Assembly (NCBI GenBank): GCA_021732845.1
Contig: JAKFUF010000027.1
Location: 1-33,734 of the forward strand
Length of the DNA: 33,734 nucleotides
From: Planctomycetaceae bacterium
GTDB lineage: Bacteria > Planctomycetota > Planctomycetia > Planctomycetales > Planctomycetaceae
Reading direction: 5' to 3'
This document shows, in pieces, positions 25,005 through 32,015 of this stretch. The position numbers were made by a program, and so were the translations under genes. The notes below the pieces were generated by a model. The model saw only the letters and a list, made by a program, of their open reading frames with translations, did not search any database and was not told where the DNA came from. The first letter of the stretch is position 1. Every line of letters starts with the position of its first letter.

Positions 25005-25223
25005 TCACTGCCCGCTGGTCAGCTTTTTGGTCTCTGCACCGAGAATGTCCACATTCGCTGCGAAATATTCCCTTATTTTAGGCCATCCATATTTTAGGAT
25101 AAAGATCAAAATCGGAAGGGCAATGGCCCCGATGATCAGGATCGTTTCCAGGCTGACCGCCCCCTGTTCATTCCTGTGCACCCGTTGGAGAACCTTTGTC
25201 AGGGAGCGAGTGAGGCTTTTCAT
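25005..25223 (-). CDS. Small Flp/type IVb pilin-like protein
   Basis: A 72-residue protein with the layout of a class III (Flp-type) prepilin. It has a basic leader of about 20 residues, then NEQG|AVSLETILIIGAIALP, with Gly before the cleavage point, Glu at +5, and a hydrophobic helix of about 20 residues. A short hydrophilic tail ends KKLTSGQ. Flp pilins are trimmed by a prepilin peptidase and assembled by Tad machinery, none of which is encoded here. The frame is open to 25289, but the ATG at 25223 gives a normal prepilin length. It lies 126 bases after the trypsin-like protease gene on the same strand. It could also be a pilin-like pseudopilin or a small membrane protein. Confidence 0.72.
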   Translation of the reverse strand: MKSLTRSLTKVLQRVHRNEQGAVSLETILIIGAIALPILIFILKYGWPKIREYFAANVDILGAETKKLTSGQ

Positions 25224-25349
25224 GGTCGATGCTCGGCGAGACTGGAGGCTGCGTCTGGGAGATCGGTTTTCACCAACGATCCCCGCCAACGCAACCGGCC
25301 GGCTGTCGGAGACCGCCGGCCGGACTGCACGGCATGGACGGTTGATGGC

Positions 25350-26819
25350 CTACTGGTCCACCGTCATGGTCGCCCCGGAGAGCAGGCCGGGAATTGGGTT
25401 CCCAACGGTTGTTGTCCCGCCCCCGGCGCAGAGCAGGGCGACAGGCCGGTTCGTGCCCTGGGTGACAATCAGCGCGCCGGAATCCCCGGCGGCGGAGAAG
25501 ACGCTGTAGCCGGCCGTGGGATTGATCACCACCTGGTTGATGAACCGCGCCGTGCCCTGCGTGTAGTTGATGTTGAAGGTTGCGTTGACGGCGCTGATCC
25601 GCCCCTGCGTGTACCGGGTTGTGCGGCCGTATTTCTGGACCAGCATCCCCAACTGCGGTGCCACTGGCGTTCCGAGCTGTCCGTAGCCCTCCAGGGGGCG
25701 GGTGCCGACCAGCGCCGTCGTGGTCGTGGCCCAGGCGGCGTCATAGGTGTTGCTGGCGGCCGTTGAAAACGTGATCTGGTAGTAGATGTTTAGGGTGCCG
25801 ATCTGATTGGCCGCCGTGGTACTGCAGGCCGGTTGGTAAATCTTCACCGCTCGGATGTTGGAGGTCGGTACCAGAACATGGTAGTTGCTCATCACATACT
25901 TTTGCGAACCCCGGCTCGTCCGGCAGGAGAGCGAGCCCACGAAGCCGCAGGCCGATTCGTTCCGGATGGACACGCCAATGGGCACCGGCCGCGGCAGAAA
26001 ATCATCCGGACCGGCCTGCGGATAGAACGGACCCTTCAGCTCCACCCTGACAGGCAGCCCGTCCTTGGTGGCCGGCACGCCGGCGGGGTTGCCGATCCGC
26101 GAGTAGACCGAGATGTACAGCTTGCCATTCTCGTCCAGGGCGGTCGAAGTCCCGAAAATGTCCTTGTTACCTGTTTTTTGCAGTTCCGCGTCCAGCGCGT
26201 TCTGGCTCTTCATCGCGGCGTCCAGCTCCGCCTGCGTAAACTCCGTGGCCTGGCTCGGCGATTTCCGGTCGGCCTTGGTCGGGACCAAGACCCGGTACTG
26301 GGGTTCAAACCGCGCCAGTTGCTCGGCGGTGGGCGCGGGCTTGATGTTCAGGTTCAGTTTGCGGGCCTTCGTCGTCTCGTCTCCGGCCAGGGATTTGCCC
26401 TTGGGCAGGAGATCAACAAACGGCGCGCCGTTGGACAGTTTCCCGCCCGCGTTTTTCAGCGTGACTTCCTCCACGCCGAAGTCATCCACAACCAGCCGCA
26501 GCGGCCCCTTCAACGCTTCCTGCCCGCGATTGAGGAGCGTGACATCGGCGGCGAACAGAATTCCTTCCGGCGTCAGCTTGTCGGAGAACTGCACCAACAC
26601 CGGCACCTGGATCTCCTCCCAGCCCTTGGGTGTGAAGCGTGCCACGGGATGATTGAGCGGAGATTCGCGGTCGGGCTGGGCAAGTGCGATGGAAGTCTCC
26701 CCCGTCGTGGGCGGATCTTCACCGGCTGACCCAAATCCGCCAATGGCACACACAGCGACGGCGATCAGCAGCAGGCCCATGGCCATCCAGTCACATCGCC
26801 TGTGGTAAAAATTGCGCAT
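25350..26819 (-). CDS. Secreted trypsin-like serine protease
   Basis: A 489-residue exported protein. The N-terminus has a basic start and a hydrophobic core (MGLLLIAVAVCAIGGFG, about 14-30), a signal peptide or anchor. Residues about 60-135 look like a beta-sandwich (PVLVQFSDKLTPEG, LRLVVDDFGVEEVTL). The C-terminal 220 residues form a chymotrypsin-fold protease with an apparently complete triad: His314 in VMSNYHVLV, Asp360 in NTYDAAWA and Ser447 in SAAGDSGALIV. The part between Asp and Ser (LGMLVQKYGRTTRYTQGRISAVNAT) is typical of the trypsin-like group related to plant NAL1-type proteases. No substrate is known. It lies between the two giant paralogues and just before the pilin-like gene, so processing of surface proteins is a reasonable guess. 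Confidence 0.86.
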   Translation of the reverse strand: MRNFYHRRCDWMAMGLLLIAVAVCAIGGFGSAGEDPPTTGETSIALAQPDRESPLNHPVARFTPKGWEEIQVPVLVQFSDKLTPEGILFAADVTLLNRGQEALKGPLRLVVDDFGVEEVTLKNAGGKLSNGAPFVDLLPKGKSLAGDETTKARKLNLNIKPAPTAEQLARFEPQYRVLVPTKADRKSPSQATEFTQAELDAAMKSQNALDAELQKTGNKDIFGTSTALDENGKLYISVYSRIGNPAGVPATKDGLPVRVELKGPFYPQAGPDDFLPRPVPIGVSIRNESACGFVGSLSCRTSRGSQKYVMSNYHVLVPTSNIRAVKIYQPACSTTAANQIGTLNIYYQITFSTAASNTYDAAWATTTTALVGTRPLEGYGQLGTPVAPQLGMLVQKYGRTTRYTQGRISAVNATFNINYTQGTARFINQVVINPTAGYSVFSAAGDSGALIVTQGTNRPVALLCAGGGTTTVGNPIPGLLSGATMTVDQ

Positions 26820-26842
26820 CGGTGTGCTCTCGCGGTAGAACT

Positions 26843-26856
26843 ATTGACTTGTCAAT
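26843..26856. promoter_or_regulatory. Short palindrome upstream of the protease gene
   Basis: ATTGAC-TT-GTCAAT lies 24-37 bases before the protease ATG at 26819. A TTGACC that could serve as a -35 element lies a little further upstream (26862-26867 on the minus strand), but the matching -10 is poor. It may be an operator; function is inferred from position only. Confidence 0.3.
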
Positions 26857-27507
26857 TAGGTGGTCAACGTCGCAGGAAGGTCCTCGACTGCCGGATTTTC
26901 CTGGCAATTCAAATTCAATGTCTTAGCTTACAATGTGGATTGGGGGGGTGACAGCCTTTTTCCTGCCGGAAAAAGATAGTCGCTGGTGGCTGCATCCGTT
27001 GCACAATCCGCCCTGATGCATCAGCCCTTAGGGACCTGTTCGAACACCAGAGCGCAGGTCGCACGATCCATGCCTGCAAGTGCTCAACTTCCCGACTGCG
27101 AGATGCGCATCCAAATGGCACTCGCAAACAACTGCCGGCAAATCATTTGCGATTCACCTCACCGCAAAAGTTCTGGTTCTTCAGTACCGAGCAGGCAGAG
27201 GGGCGTCCATGAATAGTGGCGCATTTGCGCCAACTGCAGCAGAAGAGTTAACACTTGCAGGGAATTGTCGCAGGATGCTGGGATTGCCAAGGTTCAGGTC
27301 TTGCCGGCGTGACGTATCAAGGCGATTGAGTCCGCTTGGATGAAATATTCGGGGGCCATGGCGATGAACGGGAGCCCACATGACCATGCAGAACTCCGCG
27401 ACTGGCAAGTGGACGAATTGCCGGTGGCGGGATGGGTCGTTGATGGCGTCATAACACATACCGGCTGACGAGTGTTTCGAGGGACCCCGGACGTATGCAG
27501 CAACAAC

Positions 27508-27550
27508 GCGGAGTCACCGTGGCCGTTTCTTAAGGCAGCGATGACTCCGC
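27508..27550. other. 9-bp inverted repeat with 25-base spacer
   Basis: GCGGAGTCA (27508-27516) is the exact complement of TGACTCCGC (27542-27550). The long spacer argues against a simple terminator and would suit a protein-binding site, a cruciform or a small-RNA stem. It lies 114 bases past the paralogue stop. Confidence 0.35.
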
Positions 27551-27663
27551 GAAGTGTGTCGGTCCAACCTTTCAACTGGGCGAAAGCGCTGCGGGAGCCT
27601 CTCGATCGGCTCCTCCCGGCAGGCCACTTCGCTGAGTGTGCGACTGATGCACCAACCGTTTCC

Positions 27664-30600
27664 TCAGGCAATGAAACTCGAGAAGGCCTGGTCCATCACC
27701 GCCACATCCCAGCGGGTGTTGTTGTCCCACAGGATGACCGTGTTGTTGCTGGTCAGCGTGCCCGTAATCTGCCTGCCGTCGGAATACTGCCAGTCGAGGG
27801 CCCGCAGCACCGTCGGTGAATTGAACGCCCCCCGGGAGGTGTCGCCAAACTCGTTGGTGAACAGCAGTGTGTCGCCCACCTGGTCGATCGTGGTCCGCAG
27901 ACTGTTGGCCCCGATGGTCCAGTCATGGGCCAGCATGGGATTGGGGGCCGGATTAGGCTCTCCGGGTCCGCCGGGCGACTGGCCGCCGTTAACCGCCGTC
28001 CAGGCGGTGTTGTTCGCCCAGGAAATCAACTGATTGCTGTTGGACAGCGTGCCAACCAGGTTGCCCCAGTCCGCGGCAACGACCTGGGTGGAGGACAGGA
28101 ATGTCCCGCGGGCGGTCATCCCAAACTCGTTCGTGAACACGAGGCTGGTCCCGCTTTGGGCAATGAACGTCGGGCCGTTGAAGTTCCACATTGTGGCCAG
28201 CAGCGGCACGGACGTGATGGCCGACCGGACCCAAACGGTGTTGTTGCGCCATTCGATGCGGTTGTTGCCGACCAGATCTCCAACGAGATTCCAGTCGTCG
28301 GCCATGACCGTGGTGGCCGAAGTCATGCGCCCCATGGCGACCATGCCGAATTCGTTGGTAAATGTCAGGACATCCCCATCCTGCTGAATCGAGGTGGCTT
28401 GCCCGTTGATGGACCAGGCACCGGCAAGCCCTGTCACGGTGCCGCTCACCAGGTTGGCATTCTCAATCTGCAGATAATTGACGGCCTGCCGCCCGGTGGC
28501 CGTGATGACAGCTCCGGTGCTCGACGTGTCCGTGGCTCCCGCCGGATCGTAATTCAGCGTGTCCCCGGTGGTGTGCGCTCCGCCATCCAGGTTGATTTGA
28601 GTCTGGCCGCTCAACGGCGCAGTCACGGCGATCGTGTCATTCCCCGCCAGAGTGGCGACATTCAGGGTCGTCACTCCACCGGCGGCGTAACTGATCGCCC
28701 CCAGCACGTTCGTGCTGAAACCGGTTCCCGACACAGAGACAGTGTCATCGCCTGCCGTGGTGTTGAGGTTGACGGTCCCCGTTGTCCCGGTCCATGTGGC
28801 AGTCAGCGGCGAGGCCACATTGTTGAGCGTCAGGGCGGTGATCCCCGTCGACGCCAGGGAGTTGCCGGTTCCCGCCAGCGTGAGTCCTTCCAGGGCCACC
28901 GTGACTACGCCTGAGAGCGAGACACGTGTTCCGCTGCCGCCGTCGACCGTGGTGGCACCGCCTTGACCAATGAGCTTTACGCTTTTGGATATTGTGAGAT
29001 TCTCGGTGAATGTTCCTGCGCCAACATTCACGGTGTCTCCACTGGCGGCGAGATCCAGACCGCGCTGGATGCTGCCGCTCGCCTGGGTGACGTAGACGTT
29101 CTCGGCCTTGATCCGCACAAAGGCGAGGCTGCTGTCGTCGATGGCATGCGTGATCTTGTCTTCGATGGCGAGTCCCTGGGCAGCGCTGACCGCACTCCCC
29201 AGCACGCCACCGTAGGTGGCCGCGGTCCCGTCAATGCTGGCTCCACCGTTGGCGGCGCCGTTGGCCAGCGTGACAAAGTTGGTGACCGCAGTGCCAAAAC
29301 TCGTCGCGTCCAGCGTGTTGTTCACTAACCGGGCGTTGGCCCCGCTGATGAGCAAACCTGTCGTGGCATTGTCGATGGTGAGGCCAGCCAGGCTGGCGCG
29401 TGCGAGGCCAATGCCGTCGCCATTCAGCTCCAACCCCACGGTGGCGTTTGAGATCCCGATGTTGGAGAGGGCGACACCACCGCTGACATCGCCGTCTGCA
29501 TTGGAGACGAGTATCGCCGTGGCCACATTGCTCACAGTCCCGCCCGTCACAGCCACATTGGGGGACTGGATGTTCGACAGGCGATAACCAGTCGTGCTGG
29601 CAACATTGCCGCTGATTATGTTGCCAGAGAGACTGACGGCAACCGAATCTGTGATGGACTGCACCAGGATCGCGCCAAATTCGTTGAAATTGTCGACCGA
29701 AGCCAGAGGATTGGCGATGCTGGTGATCGTGTTGCCGGAGACGGTGTAGGCGGATGTCGTCCCGTAGTGGAGATTGATCCAGATTCCCTGGGACGACGAC
29801 TGGATCGTGTTTCCAGAAATCTGCAGTGGGAGCGTCTGGGAAACGGCCGCCGCGGAGGAAAAGTTGCTCGTCTCGACTCCGAGGCGGACCCTCGTCATCA
29901 CATTGTCGGTGACTGTCACATAGGCGTTGTTGGCAATCAGGACGCTGAATCCCAGGCCGAAATTCACATTCTCTTCCGGCTGGATGTTGTCAAAGTTGTT
30001 GGCCGTAATCAGATTGTTGGCGGAAACTTCGCTCGACGTGTTGAACAGCACCACGCCCGCATAGTTGAAGTTTCGAATCACATTGTTCTGAACGGTCAGT
30101 CCGTCGATTGCCACGGACGAGCTGGAGCCGGGCGGGAAATTGGCAATGGCCAATTGAATGTTGATGTCGGCGCCGTTTTGCTGGTATCCGCCACTGATCG
30201 CGGTGTTGTCGCCGTCCAGGGTGAACCCGTCGATCGTGACCCCATCGGCGGTCACGCGGATCAGCGTGTCATCCACGCTTGCGCCATTGAAGTCGAAGTC
30301 GTTGGTGTTGGTGGTGATGACGGTCGGCGCGACCGGTGTGCCCGTGTTCGGATTGACCCCGGCATTCGCCCCGTTCAGGGTCAGCATCTTGTCGATCGAC
30401 AGATTCTCGGCAAAGGTGCCTGCCGCAACGAGAATGGAGTCATTGGCCGCCGCCGCATCAATCGCGTCCTGAATCGACGAAAATGCATTCGTGCCGAATA
30501 TCAGCCCCGCCTGCGGCGTCGCGCCATTCCAGGTCACCACGTCGCCATTGTCCGCCCCCGCGCCCCCGTTGTTGTTTGTTGTGACGGTGTAGTCCGCGGC

Positions 30601-30750
30601 TTCATCCACGTACAGCGTCGCCAGCAGGGCGCGAAACTCCAGTGTCTCCACATTGGCGGCGAAACTGCGGAATGATCTGCGGCGTGGGGAAGGCACAGAA
30701 TGCGGAGCGAACCTGGTGCGCAGAGATTTCAGCCATGGCGTCAGAGTCAT
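27664..30750 (-). CDS. Large beta-helix surface protein, paralogue of the giant protein
   Basis: A 1028-residue repeat-rich protein. The start MTLTPWLKSLRTRF matches the giant protein's N-terminus, so the ATG at 30750 was chosen over a longer open frame to 30879. An Arg-rich stretch and ETLEFRALLATLYVDEAADYTV follow (LEPR-XLL-like). Residues about 45-620 form the same right-handed beta-helix as the giant protein, including the near-identical NTNDFDF, DGFTLDGDN and NFNYAGVVL stretches. An Asp/Gly-rich calcium-binding-like segment (AGDDTVSVSG, LAGNDTIAV) follows. The C-terminus differs completely from the giant protein: three repeats of about 70-90 residues (775-849, 850-939, 940-1028), each with FTNEFG and a final W-x-NNT-x-W. 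Probably exported and surface-bound; ligand unknown. Confidence 0.9.
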   Translation of the reverse strand: MTLTPWLKSLRTRFAPHSVPSPRRRSFRSFAANVETLEFRALLATLYVDEAADYTVTTNNNGGAGADNGDVVTWNGATPQAGLIFGTNAFSSIQDAIDAAAANDSILVAAGTFAENLSIDKMLTLNGANAGVNPNTGTPVAPTVITTNTNDFDFNGASVDDTLIRVTADGVTIDGFTLDGDNTAISGGYQQNGADINIQLAIANFPPGSSSSVAIDGLTVQNNVIRNFNYAGVVLFNTSSEVSANNLITANNFDNIQPEENVNFGLGFSVLIANNAYVTVTDNVMTRVRLGVETSNFSSAAAVSQTLPLQISGNTIQSSSQGIWINLHYGTTSAYTVSGNTITSIANPLASVDNFNEFGAILVQSITDSVAVSLSGNIISGNVASTTGYRLSNIQSPNVAVTGGTVSNVATAILVSNADGDVSGGVALSNIGISNATVGLELNGDGIGLARASLAGLTIDNATTGLLISGANARLVNNTLDATSFGTAVTNFVTLANGAANGGASIDGTAATYGGVLGSAVSAAQGLAIEDKITHAIDDSSLAFVRIKAENVYVTQASGSIQRGLDLAASGDTVNVGAGTFTENLTISKSVKLIGQGGATTVDGGSGTRVSLSGVVTVALEGLTLAGTGNSLASTGITALTLNNVASPLTATWTGTTGTVNLNTTAGDDTVSVSGTGFSTNVLGAISYAAGGVTTLNVATLAGNDTIAVTAPLSGQTQINLDGGAHTTGDTLNYDPAGATDTSSTGAVITATGRQAVNYLQIENANLVSGTVTGLAGAWSINGQATSIQQDGDVLTFTNEFGMVAMGRMTSATTVMADDWNLVGDLVGNNRIEWRNNTVWVRSAITSVPLLATMWNFNGPTFIAQSGTSLVFTNEFGMTARGTFLSSTQVVAADWGNLVGTLSNSNQLISWANNTAWTAVNGGQSPGGPGEPNPAPNPMLAHDWTIGANSLRTTIDQVGDTLLFTNEFGDTSRGAFNSPTVLRALDWQYSDGRQITGTLTSNNTVILWDNNTRWDVAVMDQAFSSFIA
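27667..28428 (-). repeat. Three C-terminal TNEFG repeats of the paralogue
   Basis: Three protein repeats end the 1028-residue protein. Each has a W near its start, L-x-FTNEFG-x-x-x-x-G in the middle (TNEFG at residues 798-802, 873-877 and 965-969), a DW about 20 residues later, then G-x-L and (I/L)xWxNNTxW. The second and third are joined by a Pro/Gly-rich linker. Three copies suggest a beta-trefoil or a three-blade assembly, which is inference. Confidence 0.75.
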
Positions 30751-32015
30751 GAAGCAAGCTTTCGAATGATCAGAGGTGCGCTTGTCGCGTGGCTTATTCA
30801 GAATGCAATACGTATGTTTGAGAGATGAGTGATATGCGAGGCTTGGGCTCGACAAGGGCGTGCGGCAAGCAGCAGGCAATCTTGAGCCTGGAAAGAATCA
30901 CACGCCGTTATTGACATTCGGGGGCGACGAAACTACGGACGGCGATCAGGGAGTCACGATCCGACTTGGAAGGAGGCCAAGAAGTCGCCATACGGGCTTG
31001 ACGCGCAACCGCACCGCGTCAACACCATCTTCGCGTGGCAAAATATCGAGCGGCCCAGCTCGAACTATTCGTCTAATTAGTTACATGACGAAGCCGTCGT
31101 CTGCGAGCCAAATCGGCTCGCAGGCAACTCAGTGGAAATCCTATTGAGCACCCGCCGGGATGTCAAGAATTGCCAGCTCCGTTTCTCTACTTTATCAATT
31201 GTTAAGACACGGTTAATGTCGTGACTGTTGTTCGACCCCTACCGAACTCGCGCGCTTTTCAAAATCGCCACCGATAGATCTTGGCATGGGGATCTCGCTG
31301 TAGCAGTTTGCATACCGGAATTCTTGGAAGTGGAATTGCAAATTCGAAACTGCCGCGATTTTGCAATGTCCTGCTGCAGGTCGGTAATACTGCGGCTGGA
31401 GGGATGCTTTCTCGATTGATCTGCCGAGAGCGGCGGAGCACGTCCACCTGGCCGATGTCTGCGTGAACTGCAGCCTGCCGTTTGCGCGATGGACATGCAC
31501 CCTGCTCGTTCGCATGGCAGGGAGACATTTCCCAGGAACGGTCATGCGGGCCGCTTGGGGATCCTCGGCAGCTTGCCTGGCATGGAAAAACTTCAGTCCG
31601 GCTCCGCTGACCAGACCGAACCAAACACCACGACGTGGCATCGACGCTGGGCATTGTTGGTATTGGTGCCGACTGGCGCCAAGCTGCCTCTAAGCCTCTC
31701 ACAAAGGCGAACCCATGCGTCGCTCTGATCGCACGGGAGCCTGACCCAGACTCATCGTCCGGGGGAAAGGAGCACTGCCGATCGTTCAGCCCCCGGCAAG
31801 GCATTGTGCCCTGGCGTCTGCGACTGACCCCTGGCATCAATCGCAACGGGAATGGACCGGCAAGGAGTTGCATGAGGGAGAAGAATGTGATCGTGGCTGA
31901 CCAGTGCAGTAAATGCATCGACCCGCACAAAATCACGTTTCAACCTCGGCCGCACTGAACCGGCCCTCATGCGGGCCAGTTCGTGCACGAATTCCTCCCG
32001 AGCTGCTTCAAGGCA
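30751..32015. other. Longest intergenic region in the window
   Basis: 1265 bases between the nucleotidyltransferase and paralogue genes, both read leftward. No gene was accepted. Two overlapping minus-strand frames (31213-31641 and 31259-31936) have no recognisable family and are rich in Cys, Ser and Arg, as expected of chance frames. It should hold the paralogue promoter; an AT-rich patch at about 31190-31220 is one place for it. A 9-bp perfect hairpin lies at 31101-31123. A decayed gene or mobile remnant cannot be excluded. Confidence 0.4.
31101..31123. other. 9-bp perfect hairpin upstream of the paralogue
   Basis: CTGCGAGCC pairs perfectly with GGCTCGCAG around a 5-base AAATC loop. No U-run follows on either strand. 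It lies about 350 bases upstream of the paralogue ATG and 890 bases past the nucleotidyltransferase stop. It may be a terminator-like or small-RNA stem. Confidence 0.35.

Larger units (their letters stand above)
26820..27663. other. Intergenic region between the paralogue and protease genes
   Basis: 844 bases without an accepted gene; open frames here have no recognisable family, ribosome site or typical codon use. It holds several perfect hairpins: CTTTTTCC/GGAAAAAG at 26956-26975 (loop 4), GCGGAGTCA/TGACTCCGC at 27508-27550 (25-base spacer) and GGAGCC/GGCTCC at 27594-27613. The last is about 50 bases past the paralogue stop and may help end its transcript. Confidence 0.45.

Noticed and set aside
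27181-27671. Minus-strand frames of 92 and 125 codons downstream of the paralogue.
   Set aside because: No family features; one overlaps the end of the paralogue gene and both are rich in Ser, Arg and Pro.
30751-30879. Upstream extension of the paralogue by 43 residues.
   Set aside because: The extension has no similarity to the giant protein, whereas the ATG at 30750 aligns exactly with the giant protein's start (M-x-LT-x-WLKSL).
31213-31936. Two overlapping minus-strand frames of 142 and 225 codons in the 1265-base gap.
   Set aside because: Composition is typical of non-coding high-G+C DNA; no motif or ribosome site was seen, and the two frames exclude each other.
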